A stretch of DNA of 64,000 bases, from NCBI GenBank assembly GCA_002897115.2, contig BCIH01000005.1, positions 1,098,683 through 1,162,682 on the forward strand, written 5' to 3'. The notes beneath the pieces were generated by a model. That model was not told where the DNA came from. It did no database searches and saw only the letters and a program-made list of their open reading frames with translations. Below are positions 23,195 through 35,080 of this stretch, piece by piece; positions within the stretch are counted from its first letter, which is position 1; every line of letters starts with the position of its first letter. This DNA comes from Prototheca cutis. Its lineage: Eukaryota; Chlorophyta; Trebouxiophyceae; Chlorellales; Chlorellaceae. The position numbers and the translations under genes are program-made.

Positions 23195-26110
23195 ATGGCG
23201 TTCGCCGTTCGCGCATGCGCGGCACTGATCTTGGTGTTCGCCGCGTGCGCCGCATACTGCCAGGGGGTGCCGATCCGGCGCCTCGCCCAAGTTGTTGACC
23301 TTACGAATGTGGCAACCCCCGAGACAGAAGATGCGGCGGCAACACCAGAGTGCTGCGCCCGGCTAGAGGCGTTGGGCTGGAAGGGCACCCTGCCAGTGGT
23401 GGTCATCCAGGCAACCGAGGACCTGCCCCTGGACACCACCACGGAGGTGGACCTGTGCACCTGCCCCAATGGCGCTGATTTCAACGCTACAAGTAGCAGG
23501 GCCAAGGTTGGAGCGCGGGGGAACAGCAGTAAAAAGGCCGCCAAGAAGTGAGTGGGTAGCTGGCTTGTTCTGGAACTGGGTGGGTCTTGGGGGGGGGGTA
23601 GTAGTATGCGTGTCAGGTGAGGTTGCTACGCAGGAATCGCCACCGGTGCCCTGGCATCAGGGAAAATGCACATATTTCTGGTTCTTGGATTTGAAATGCG
23701 GCTACAGAAAGAAACCTATCGATCGTGCGATGCATAGTTGGGTGATTGTTCCATGGCGAACCCCCCCCCCCCCCCCCCCCCCCACCACCACCTCACACTC
23801 CAACACACAACAATTCTGCGCCAGGTCATGGAAGGTGAAGACCATCTACCCCAATGGCACGAGCGAGGACGTGAAGTTCTTGGGCATGCCCAAGAATGAC
23901 GACTGGGTGCTGTACGGCGGGGACGAGTCGGATTTGACCCTGGGCATGCGCAACTGGCTCGCCTACTACCTCGCCCGGGCCACGGGCGAATATGCCACGA
24001 GGTGAGGTGGTGTGTGACTGCTTGCCATTGCAACTGCCATTATTTTGTCGTCGTGCCCCAAATCACGCTGCATTTTTGCTGCACATTCAGCCCCCCTTGT
24101 CCCACACACAACACCAAAAAAAACGAACGGGAAACAACACACTTCAGGACTGTGTGGGCTGAACTGTTTGTGAACACCGAGGGCAAGCCCTTTACGCTCG
24201 ATGACTACCGGGGACTCTACATTGGCGAGGAGAAGATCAAGCGGGTATGTGCGCGCGCGCGCGCGTGTGTGTGGGGGGGGGGGGGGGGGAGAGAGAGAGT
24301 GCCTGCAACAGAAAGACCAAGGGCTTTCAAATATGCATGCATGACCTGGTCTATGTGGCAACAAAGGACTACTCTAGGCAATGAAAGAGAATTCTTTAAT
24401 CGTTGTTGACGCCTGGTTGACCCAATCGCCTACGAGAATGCATCCATGCAGGGCAAGAAGCGGGTGGACATTGCCAAGTGGACACCTGAGAACCCATCGG
24501 GGGGGTATCTTTTTGCCTATGAGAATGACAACATCAAACCTGACGACGTGACGGCAGGACCCATCCCTGGACTGGACGAGCCCATGGTCATGGAGTGAGC
24601 CGCTGGTAGCTTGTTGAGGAGGAGGAGGAGATCGTCGCTTTGTTGTGGCACTCCCAAGGCGCTGGGGTGCTGCTCATGCCGCACCGAAGAATCAAAGCCT
24701 TTCCCACAAACAGACATCCAATCGGTCAAACTCACCACCACCAACACCATTCTTCTCATCCAACAGGTATCCTAAGAACAACAGTGATGCCAATGCATGG
24801 CTGGTCAAGTACCTAACCGACTTCCACACTGCTCTGTTTGGCGCCGACTGGCTGGACAACAAGACCGGCTACCTGCCCTATGTGGACCTGTCCTCCTGGA
24901 TCAATTACTTCCTGGTCGTAGAAGCCTCAAAAAACCCTGACGGATACCGGTATGATGTGTGGGATGAGGGTGTTGCCATCCACCAAGTGTTTTTCTTTTA
25001 AACAGTGGGCCCTGCTTGATTCACTCTTCAAACTCTCCCCCCCCCGCCTGCTGACACGTCACAATATTGCCTTAACAACACCCCCGCCTCACAACCCTCA
25101 CACCATCAGTGGCTCTACGTACATGCACAAGGACGTGGATACGCCGCTGGCCATGGGCCCTGCCTGGGACTACAACGAGGCCTTTGGCATCTGCTGTGGT
25201 TTCCCTGTGGAGGGCTACGACGACAACGGCATCAGCGAGCCCGGCGTGGCCGGGGGCAGTGCCATCTCGCCAAACGGCTGGCGCTTCCTCATCTGTGCTG
25301 ACCAGGAGCGCTGCGTGTTTGACCCCGTGGACGGCATCAGCTCCTGGTTCCGCCGTGTTTGGAACGACACCGAGTTCCGGGCAGCTGCCGACACGAGGTT
25401 TAAGCAGCTGCGTGCGGCCGGCTGGAGTGACGCCGCCGTTGAGAAAGTCATCGACACTGCCGCCGCTGAGGTGAGCTTTGGGAGCTTTTTGTTTGTTTAA
25501 ATTAAAGCGGGTCCGCACTACGCATGTATGCTTGTGTGTTGAAACAAGACAACAGAAATGTGCAGGTGTCGGAAACTGAGCGAAGCCGATGGCATTGCCC
25601 TTCATCTCCCCTACCTTCCCAGATCGAGCCGGCAATTCTCCGGGACTTTGGCAAGTGGAACGAGACACAGCTCAAGCCCTGGTACGCCAATGGCCAGGTC
25701 CAGTTTGAGACAGGCAAGTGGTGGAGTGGGAGGTGGGGTTCCAGGCGGGGTCTTTTCTGCCGCATGGGTGGGGACGATGAAAAGAAGAGGGGGGTGGACC
25801 AGCGCACTACGACACATGTGCATGCGATCTCGGATGAAGAATTTGGTGTTTGATCGTCAGCTTGCGTGCACCAAGAAGATACCAGATCACATTCAACCCG
25901 CCTTGCCCGACCATCATCGCAAATCACCCCATGAAAAGTGCAGAGGTTGCGTCGCTGCAGACCTGGGTTCTGCAACGACTGGCGTGGATGGGCGCCGCGC
26001 TGGATCGTGCGGGAACCGCGGCCTACGAGTACCCGGCTGACAACCAGATCCCCGTGCCAGCCACTGCGACGGCAGTCACGCCCGCCACAGTCACGCCCGC
26101 CGGCAAGTGA
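23195..26110 (+). CDS. Secreted CotH kinase-family protein, copy 2
   Basis: Eight exons: 23195..23547, 23825..24001, 24148..24244, 24452..24594, 24767..24949, 25110..25470, 25623..25713 and 25944..26110, about 523 residues. It has a signal peptide (ALILVFAACAAYCQG), a Cys-containing N-terminal segment like copy 1 (ECCARLEALGW versus CCKELEAIGF), and the same core: FLGMPKNDDWVLYGGD, GLYIGEEKI, NPDGYR and GPAWDYNEAFG. Introns fall at equivalent positions and phases to copy 1, and exons 2, 3 and 6 have identical lengths (177, 97 and 361 bases), so the genes arose by tandem duplication after intron gain. Intron 7 uses a GC donor (G/GCAAGT) where copy 1 has GT. The Pro/Thr-rich C-terminus differs from copy 1. 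Confidence 0.8.
23760..23783 (+). repeat. Poly-C tract before CotH-like 2 exon 2
   Basis: About 24 C in intron 1, roughly 40 bases upstream of the GCGCCAG acceptor. Confidence 0.95.
24273..24289 (+). repeat. Poly-G tract after CotH-like 2 exon 3
   Basis: A (GC)n/(GT)n stretch and about 17 G lie just downstream of the GTATGT donor of exon 3. Confidence 0.9.
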
Positions 26111-26858
26111 TACAGCTGTGCGGCCGCCTTTGCGGGGCCATTCCCAGGGCCCTGACAGTCAGACTGCTGTCGTCTCCAACCTCTCATGAAATGTTTGTCA
26201 AAGATTGGATTCGATTACGTCGCTGCAATCATCATCAGCCTGCCAAGCTGCCTCTTTGATGGAAATACAAGCCATGTAGTGTCCCCCACAAGCTGTCCCT
26301 CGGGACATGGGCGGCCCTGGCATGGACTGTGGCCATGCTTGGAGTAGTCTTCTGCATCTTGAGCTGCTGAAAGCTCGCACCCGTTATTCATATCGACATA
26401 TCCTGTTGGGACCAAGGACGCCCTGTAATGCAACGGTCATCTCTGCGCGGATGATGGGGAAGCAGGCCTGCATCCACGCCACCAGGAGTGGGTGGGGTGC
26501 CATGACAGGGAGGAGTCCCCTTCATGGGATTCCATAAGCGTGGGCATCCGAATAGAGTTGAGCTAAAATCGCATGATCTGCACATCATCGGAATCGAGGC
26601 CTGGACCCGGAAATCCCTGTGATCCCGGGCGGGCGGATCGTCCCGGGTGCTGCTAACACGACTTCAAACTGCAACCTGAAAACAGCCCTGGTCGAGACGA
26701 CGCCTTGTCGCTCGCTCCCCCCGCGCACCGATTTTGTGCAGGATTTATCTATTAAAGTGTTGATCTCACAGAGGACCTGGCTACAGGGCTGGACGCTGGC
26801 CCACTTTCAAAGCGAGCCCGCTCCCCGGGTGCACAGCACAAGGCCTTGTCACGGCACC
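26111..26858. promoter_or_regulatory. Intergenic region upstream of CDKB
   Basis: 748 bp between tandem plus-strand genes. No coding domain or RNA gene was recognised; the right end is the CDKB promoter and 5' UTR. Confidence 0.35.
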
Positions 26859-28657
26859 ATGGTGAGCTTCCCGGGCCCGTGCCCCCTCCGAGCAGGCATG
26901 CGAGAAAACACACGCAGTCATGCACTTGTGCCCGCGCCCTCCCGTTGCAGGACAACTACATAAAGCTGGAGAAGATCGGGGAGGGCACCTATGGCAAGGT
27001 GTACAAGGCCAAGGACCAGACCACCAATAAGCTGGTGGCGCTGAAGAAGACCCGCCTGGAGGTTGGTCTGGAGTTTGTGGCTGGTTTATGTTTGTCCATG
27101 TCCCTGTTCATGTCTTGCATGGGTCAGGAAGTGTGAGGGTGCAATGCTTTCGCCCGATCATGCCAGCACTTCAACCCCCAGGCATGCCTCATAACCTCAC
27201 CCGCAATGCAGATGGAGGAGGAGGGCGTCCCCTCCACGGCCCTGCGCGAGATTTCCCTGCTGCTCATGCTGTCCAAGAGCAACCACATCGTCAGGTATGC
27301 TCGGTGAAAGTTGGAGATGGGACTGAGAAAGCGTGGGCGGTGGCAGCTGCAGCTACCCCGTGCTGCGCAGCAGGAGCAGGTTCGTTTGAATCGCTGAACA
27401 CTGTTCATTCTCGCGTTCCAAACATGATCAGGCTGCTGGATGTTGAGCACATCGAGGAGAACAACAAGCCCTGTCTGTATCTGGTACGATTTCCTTTTCC
27501 TTTGGAAGGGCGCTGCTGTGTGGGAGCTCTCTGTGTGAGGACTACTGGCCATCCCTGCCCATGCAGTCTCCCACACGCAGTAGCCACACGTGCACACACC
27601 CCTCCCCCTTGACAGGTGTTTGAATACTGCAACACTGACCTCAAGAAGTACATGGATCGGCTGGGCAAGGGCCCCTCTTTTCCCCTGTCCCCCATGCTCG
27701 TCAAGGTTGGGCGACAGATGGCGGGTGCTGGGTGTCTGTTTCTCTGTGTATGCATGTGTTGTGATGGGAGCTGCTGAAAAGAAAGGATCCTTGTCTGCTG
27801 CTGCCGCCTGACCATTTCCAAGAGCAAACCAAGAACCCCAGAATGCCCGACCCTGTCCTATTCCAACCCGTTTCAAACCACAAAACAGAGCTTGATGTAT
27901 CAGCTGCTGAAGGGCGTGGCGCACATGCACCGCCATGGCGTGATGCACCGGGACCTGAAGCCTCAAAACCTTCTGGTTGAGGAGACGGAGCACCCCGACC
28001 ACCCGCTGCTCAAGGTGGCAGACCTGGGCCTGGGCCGCGCTTTCTCGATCCCCATCAAGGCCTACACGCACGAGATTGTGACCCTGTGGTACCGCGCGCC
28101 CGAGGTCCTGCTGGGCGTGAGCTGCTACGCGCCTGCAGTGGACATGTGGAGCGTGGCCTGCATCTTTGCCGAGCTGGTCCGCAAGCAAGCCGTGTTCCCG
28201 GGAGACTCGGAGCTGCAGCAGCTCCTGCACATCTTCAAGGTCCTGGGCACGCCCAGCGAGACCACGTGGCCGGGAGTCAGCCGTCTGCGCGACTGGCACG
28301 AATTCCCCCAGTGGAGGCCCCAGGACCTCAAGCCGGTGTGCTGCAGGAGGAGTAGCTTGTTGGATCTTTCTTTCTTTCTTTTGGTTGGCGGGTGTCTACT
28401 TTTACTGATGGCACCAACCGACGGTTGGGAAGTGGGGAGGGATGATTGCTTAGGTCGGTGCAATGCCTGCTGACCTTGGCCCCGGGACGCCTCCTCCAAC
28501 CCCCAATCATCTTCCACCAAAAAAAAACGTTACTACTACACAGCTGTTCCCCCGGCTGGAGGACAGTGGCATCGAGCTCATGAAGGCCATGTTTGAATAC
28601 GATCCCGCCAAACGCATCACGGTGAGATTGGCATGGCATCTGTGTGGGTGTGTGCAT

Positions 28658-28719
<62 letters not shown>

Positions 28720-28945
28720 GTCTCATGCCTCCAGACCCAGCACCCCTTTGCCCAATTTGCACACCCTGAATCAACTGACCGTCAACCGCCAGGCCAAGGA
28801 CGCGCTGCTGCATCCTTACTTTGACGACCTGGACAAGGCGCTGGTGGATGGTATGGAGGACCGCGCAGTGTCGGCACAACTGGCAGAGTCGCTTGCCACA
28901 TTGGCAGTCCAACGCGGCGCGGCACTGCCGACAGAGGCGACGTGA
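26859..28945 (+). CDS. CDKB: B-type cyclin-dependent kinase
   Basis: Eight coding exons: 26859..26861, 26951..27061, 27212..27294, 27432..27483, 27616..27705, 27889..28335, 28544..28621 and 28793..28945, all in phase, 338 residues. Exon 1 holds only the ATG. The kinase shows GEGTYGKVY (Gly loop with Thr14/Tyr15 equivalents), VALKK (catalytic Lys), the cyclin-binding helix [24 protein letters not shown] (DLG in place of DFG) and the T-loop Thr in [21 protein letters not shown] plus ADLGLGRAF and DWHEFPQW mark plant-type CDKB, which drives G2/M. PSTALRE is intermediate between CDKA and land-plant CDKB motifs and has been described in other green algae. Intron 7 carries a 58-base poly-C run. Confidence 0.95.
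28660..28717 (+). repeat. 58-base poly-C tract in CDKB intron 7
   Basis: Uninterrupted run of 58 C between donor at 28622 and acceptor at 28792. Confidence 0.97.
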
Positions 28946-29638
28946 AGCTTTTTTGTTGGCCGGAGAGAGGGAGAAACCAAAGAAGGGTGTTTCGGGACGA
29001 CAAACGGGGAAAAGTCCTTCTGTGGGATGTTGCTGCCGCAGCAGTGAGGGCCCTCCCAAGAAAACGGGCTCCCAGCTGTGTGGCGGAATGACTGCAACAA
29101 GAAAAGGTATTCCCCATCCATGGAGTGAATTTCTGATGCTACGCCGTGGCATCAGAAATGACACAAGCAAACATGGTCCCTCCCTGGCAATGTCTGTACC
29201 ATTCTCTCCACCCCAGTCCCACCTCCACGCTGTGCATGCCGCCAAGCAATTATTCAAGGTGCATTGGTTTGTGCACCTCCCCCCCTTCCCGGGGTCTTGG
29301 GTGCCTGCCGCACTGGTCCCCCCCACCAATTGCTCACTGTGCACAACAGCAGCAGCAACTCCCATTCCTTTCCGTGTTTCCATCCCACGCAACGAGGCTG
29401 TACAATGTCAGTCGCTTACGCTGTGTCCGAGGACATTTGGGGGTTGGGGTATTGCGCTCTTGTGTTGTGGGGGACCAAGCCAAAGGCTGGATGCCGCATT
29501 CAAGTGATCGTCGCCGGGGATGGACAGTGTGAGAAAGTTGCAGCAGTGTATCGGCCCCGAGAGGGCCATGTGCCCTTGGTGGGGAAAGGAAGAAAAATCA
29601 CCAACGGTCCATGCAAACGTTCCACAGGTGTTGCCCTA
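28946..29638. other. Convergent intergenic region with perfect hairpin
   Basis: Lies between the 3' ends of CDKB and the auxilin-like gene. It contains a perfect 11-bp inverted repeat (29129-29139 with 29149-29159, 9-base loop). No gene was recognised. Confidence 0.5.
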
Positions 29639-32600
29639 CTACTTTCTCCCAGACTCGTACTTGCCCCATGCAGCCTTGAGGATGTCAAAGATCATGTCGG
29701 CCTGCGCGATAGTTTCAGGGGATCCGCCCTTTTGCCGGACCTTGTCGGGGTGCACCACCAAATTAGCCTTCATGTACCAGCGCTTGACCTGCGGGTTTTG
29801 ATGGGGAGATTTTTTTTGTCGACGAGGATATTTTTGGTGGAATTTCTTGAAATTCCCACCAGACCACCGAGGCGACAAGGTGCGCCCTACTACCCAGACA
29901 TCCATCCAGAAAAGGAACACAACCAAGTCATTAAAAAAAATCAAAATAAGAGAACAGTGAACAGACCTTGGCATCTTCGACCATGTCGGCAATGGAAGGC
30001 CGAGCCCAGACCGCTTCCGGCCACAGCACGGTGTGCATCGTGGAGAGCAGAGCACGGATGTTGTCGCGCTTTCCTGCAGTCCAGGCCTCCATCTCGGGCG
30101 CCAGCGTCTCGCGCGCCCCGCGCTTGGCCTCACGCTCGGCTGTCTCGGCCTCGTCCATCGCCCGAGCCGCCGCGAGCCCGGCCGCCATGCGGGCATGGCG
30201 AGCCGCCAGCCGGGCTGCTCGGAGTCGCCGCCGCACCTCAGGCTCGTCCGCGCCCTCGCCCGGTGTCGGGGCGTCGTACAAGTCGCTATAGGCCGAGACG
30301 TCAACGTCCGTCGGCGTGGGCAGCGCCGACCCGAGCGTCGATTCGAGGTCTCCAAAGGCGCCCAGTGAAGCACTGTGCGCTGGCTTGCGGGCATTGGCCC
30401 CCGCAGAGGCGGGGCGAGGATTGCCCGATCCCGCGCCACCAGCAGTCGCTGCCAGGCCACCCCCGTGGCGCCGATCGAGCGCGCTGGTGCTCTTGCTGGA
30501 GTGCACCGGCAGCGAAAACATTGCGTCAATGTGGGCTGTAGACGCCGTGTGTTTGTCCCCGGCACTGTTCTCGTTCCCCAGCATGTCATCGTTGCTGCCA
30601 AAACCCATGAGGTCTGCGCTGGCGGAGGCGCTGGCAGAGGCTCGGCCTGGGGCCTGAGAAGCAGTCGCCGTTGTCCCGCCCGTCTGAGCGCTCAAACCGC
30701 CACCAGCCCTGCCACCGAGCTCGTCCACTCCCAGCAAGTCGTCCATCGGCGACTGAGGCGGCGATTGATGCGCTGGCGGCTGGTGGACAGCCTCCCGCGA
30801 CGGAGCGTTATTACTTCCACCAGCAGCACTAGCTTCTCCCATCCCGCCGCCAAAAACCTGCGAACCATGCAATTCTTCACCACCGCCAGACTCGGGGCTG
30901 GTCGCTCGCATGACAGGACTGCTCACTTCCTGCCATTGCCGCTCGCCCATGCTGACCGTCCACTCTGGCGCTGCCCCAGTTTCCACATTCTCCTCCTTAT
31001 CGCTGCCGTACGCGTCATACAGTGCGTCAGTTGGCGTCCCGGGGGGCAGGCGTCCGCTGCCAGCGCCCACGCCCCGTAGTTCCGCCGCGGCACGGTACCG
31101 GGGCTTCCCGGCGGAGGGGATCCGGCCAACCCGATCATCGTCCATCCTCGACCCGGGCCTCGACCCTGGAACACCACCACTACTGGCGTCAAGCAGGGCC
31201 TGCACTGCGGCACGGTCCTCGGGCCCCAGGGCCCCGAGCATGGCCGAACGCGTCCGGGGCGACTGCGCCGCGACTGCCCGTGCCCAGTCCAGCTGGTACT
31301 GCGGTACTGCAGAGGCATCCTGGGACGAGGCTGCAGCGCCGCTGGCTCCGGAAACAGCGCCACTATTGCCACTGCCCTGCAGTACGCTGCCTTGGAGTTC
31401 GCGGACAGATTCCTGGAGCCGGCGTGCGCCGCGGGCCAGCCAGGCCGCCGATCCCCGCAGCGCATGCGCTGCCTTTTGCCGCACCTCGGCCGCGGACAGC
31501 GGCCGCGAGGTCGCTGACGATGTCATCTGATGTGCACGGCCCTGCTTGGGCAGCGGGAAGCCTCCTCCGTGGTCGTGTGGCGACACCGCTTCATTGTTAC
31601 CGTAGTTGTCGATATCGTCGGCATAACGATCATGATGCCCATCAAATGCACCGCTCTGAGCAACGTGATTGGACGGCGCCGCGGGGGCCCGGCGCTGCGG
31701 CGTGGGCCACGCCTCGTCGCCAAAGTCCTCGGGTCCAGTAGCGCCGCCACCAGCTCCGCCCATGGCAGCCCAGAACGTGCCCGAACTTTGTGATTGCACA
31801 CGCGATGGTATGCGGTCGTGGNCACGGACAGCCCGCCCGTCGCCATCAATCCACCCGCTCCCGTGATCGCCATTGGGAAGCACGGCATCGTACGACGGTG
31901 GCGGTGCTGCCGAAGACGGCGTCGGTCGTCGGGCAGCGGTGCCACCAGAGAGCGGCGGTGGCATACTGCCTCCCACACTCGCACTTGCCGTGGTCGCAGC
32001 AACACCAGGGCCTGTCGCCATGCCCGACAGCAAATCGGCACCCTCAACATCATCGTCGTCAAAGCCACCCAGAAGTGTTGGCCGTCGGGCCGGTTTGTTC
32101 TCGACGTGCAGAGCTGCTGGCACCGACACCCCACCTATGCTGAGTCCAAACAGGTCATCGTCCCCCGCAGACTGCTGCTGCGGCGACGGCGCGGCAGCGG
32201 CCGGGGCAGCAAAGCTGGGGTCGCGCTGTGTGGCGCTCGCAGGTGCTTGGGGCCAGCTGAACATGGCATCCAGGTCTCCCAGGGCTGCAAAAGCAGGGGA
32301 TGTTCTTATTCAAGAAGGCATGTTGGGCCGGGTATCGTCGCCTCCTTCTGCACACCTCTGCTGCATGTGTAGATCCTGCCTCCCGAAAGGAAGCGAGCGA
32401 TAAGGAAGAATCTTCCCTTTCGAACACAACCCCCCCTCCCTTTCTTTCCCACCGCCAACCCCACACACTCCACACCTGAGCCAACGCTGGGCCTGCTGCT
32501 GATACTCGGTGCCGAGTCTGTCCGCGAAGCGTGCCTGTGCAAGAGTGTCCCAGGCAGGTCAATGCCAGCACGGACAGGAGCAGCTCCTCGCGCCACCACA

Positions 32601-33103
32601 CGCCCCCACGCACGCTTCAGATGCGGGCCGGCAAGCACGCAGCAGGGAACCCACAAACAATCTCCCCCGACAGATGTCCCTACGCATGCCAGACCCCGCT
32701 CCCCAACAACCCCTCCGCCACAACAACAACCACCAGGCACCTCTTGTGCATCAGCTGCTCCAGGTCCTCCACATTGAACGCATCGACGGGCGTTGTCGCA
32801 GCCGGAGGTTGGGCCTTGGGAGGCGCTGGGGTCTTGGACGCTGCGAGCGGCGCGCGGGGAGCACCGGTGAGCGAAGCACATCCCCGCCATTCCCCCCGTG
32901 TCGAGCCCTTTCGCAGGCCTCTAGCGCGTAGGGCACCTCGCAAGCATCGAACGGCTCCCTGACCAGCACGACGCCGCACCTGTCTGCTTCTTTTTCATGT
33001 CGGACATCGCCTTCGGCCTGCCCATGACGTCCCCCTCCAGCCCCGAAAACCCCGAAAGCAAGGATCCCAGCGCATCGTTGCCCCTCCTGGAGGAGGCCGC
33101 CAT
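29639..33103 (-). CDS. Auxilin-like J-domain protein (clathrin uncoating)
   Basis: Five exons: 32980..33103, 32741..32840, 32476..32534, 29967..32284 and 29639..29788, in phase, about 916 residues. The C-terminal exon encodes an auxilin-type J-domain core with VKRWYMKANLVVHPDK and ending near AAWGKYES; the HPD tripeptide stimulates Hsp70 ATPase. Auxilin recruits Hsc70 to strip clathrin from vesicles. The long middle region is low-complexity, rich in Ser, Gly and Ala, with DLL/DLF/DLM-type short motifs (DDDLFGLS, DDLLGVD) of the kind that bind clathrin or adaptors, and a charged helix before the J domain. There is no PTEN-like or kinase domain, as in plant auxilin-like proteins. One ambiguous base lies near 31822. 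The small exons 2 and 3 are less certain. Confidence 0.85.
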
Positions 33104-33917
33104 GACTGCAGCACCTCCCAGTCTATCGCTCTTCCATACTTGAAAACACTCGCGCGATGCAGCCGGAAGCAGAGCAGATCTGAGCGTGCATGCGGTGCAG
33201 ATCGGCGTGGGGTAGCTAGGCGTCCTCGGGACTTCCCACAAAGGCCCCGCGCCCAGGTCCACGAAAGCTGGTACTTTGAGGAAGCGGGAAATGCCGCGAT
33301 CCCAAAGCCCCTTTTGCATGCCTTAGGTGATACGTGCGACAGTCGGATTGATGGCCGTCATCAAGCGTTGCAACAGTGTCTCCCTAGGTGTGGGGTCGTT
33401 GCGAACTGTCGAGGCCCCCCCGGGGTTCTGGCAGGACCGCCGACCAGCTCTGGTCGATCGACCCTCGAGCTTCAATAACCTGACGATTGCAGCTTACCCT
33501 GCAAATCCTAGTCATACCCAATTGTGGCCTTCCTCGCAGCATGCGCACAGCTGTCGTCCTCAGGCATGGCCGTCCGTCGTCCTGGGCTGCGGCCGTGCGG
33601 CGGCCAGCAAGCCAGTCCGGCCTAAGTGCGCATCACACCATAGGAAATATTGGACATATAACGGAATGCATTGGGTTCTGATCAGCTCGGGATGGTCACC
33701 TCCACAGTGTTGCGCAGTGTTAGGAAGAGGGGTCATCCCCGGGGGGTCCCCGGGGGTTCGGTGCCGTAATTCTTTGGATCACTTCTTAGCAAGCGGGGGT
33801 GAGCCGCGGGCGACTGATTTAGTGCGGATGCCAAACACGATAGATACTCCCGGCTGGGATTGAAAACACCTGAGTTTTTTTGCTGTGTATTGGGACACAC
33901 ACATACAAACCATCATC
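33104..33917. promoter_or_regulatory. Divergent intergenic region (auxilin-like / glutaredoxin)
   Basis: 814 bp between divergent genes. Nothing coding was supported. A GC-rich CCCCGGGGGG-type patch lies around 33736-33758. Confidence 0.35.
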
Positions 33918-34823
33918 ATGGCGCCCTGCATGGCTCTCACGCATTGTGCGGGGCTGTCTGCGGGGCTAGCGAGGGTGACCAGGGTCTCCCTGGTGCGCCC
34001 TGCAGTCCTGACGACTGGGCCCGCCTTTTCTCGACAACTGAAGGGTGCGCTGGGTTGCTTTTGCATTGGTTTAGCTCTTGTTTGTGTCGGTCCGGCATGT
34101 TCCCCTGTCTTGGGAGGCTGCTGGAGCTCTGGGATGGGCCCTGACGACACACTCCGCCCATGGCCTGGGATCCCTGCAGGCACAAGGCCGCAGTCTCGGG
34201 CCCTGACCGTTACCCCGCGTGCCATGGCAGCTGACATGATTGCAGCGATCAAGGAAAAGAACGACAGCAATCCCGTCATGGTCTACTCCAAGACCTACTG
34301 CCCATGTGAGGTTGTTGGATGTGTTGGGGGAGGGGGCCTTACAGATGCATTGATGCAGCCCTTGGAGATGCTCTTGCACGATGCACATGCGTAGAATTCT
34401 TTTGTTGCCAATGCACATGCACACAAATTCGCAAAGAACGCATGCAGACTGTGCGGATGTGAAGTCTCTGTTTGAGCGGCTCAATGTCAAGGCCAAGGTC
34501 GTGGACCTCGACACCCTGGCCGACGGGACAGCTGTCCAGCAGGCCCTTGCCACACTGACAGGCCGGGGCACAGTGCCGCAGGTCTTCATTGGCGGGCAGC
34601 ACCTCGGCGGCTGTGATGGTGGGGAGCGAGGCTGTTGTATTGATGGGGGACCCGGCTGTGTTCAGGATGAGGAGTTGGCTTGACAGCAGATGCCAGGACT
34701 CTAACAAGAACCCCCGGGGGCAAACAGAAGAGCTTTTGCTGCTGCCTCCCTGCAGATACGATGGAGGCATATGACAACGGCAAGCTCAAGCTGCTGCTGA
34801 GCAAGGCAGGCGTGGAGATTTGA
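33918..34823 (+). CDS. Class I (CPYC) glutaredoxin, probably organelle-targeted
   Basis: Four exons join in phase: 33918..34044, 34180..34305, 34448..34618 and 34756..34823 (163 residues). The active site CPYC is split by the second intron (CCA T / AC TGT), followed by ADVKSLFERLNV, the cis-Pro motif TVPQVFIGG and the glutathione-binding GGCD, also at a splice junction. These are the complete marks of a class I dithiol glutaredoxin, which reduces disulfides and glutathionylated proteins using GSH. About 55-60 residues precede the domain, rich in Ala, Arg, Ser and Thr and poor in acids, consistent with a plastid or mitochondrial transit peptide. A second in-frame Met (RAMAADMI) could start a cytosolic form. 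It is convergent with the Hikeshi gene. Confidence 0.92.
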
Positions 34824-35080
34824 GTTCTCGGAAGGCACAGCCCATTTGTCATCGTTCGATGGGTGAACCCTAAGACCAGCGGACTTGTGCCGTGCCCTGT
34901 TCGCGCTACCCGCTGTACTGTTGGCAGTTTTGAGAGTTTTCAGACGTGGACTGCTGGGTTCAAGAGATAGTGGTCGTGGGCTGCCGCACGACGACAAGGG
35001 ACTGGGCTCCGCTGGGGTGTGCATGAAGCAGCGTGAATGATCATCATGAGCACCACTCGTTGTGGGACCGATGCAACATG

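Noticed and set aside
28633..28730. Poly-proline/poly-glycine reading frames
   Set aside because: They are translations of an intronic poly-C tract; the flanking CDKB exons splice over it.
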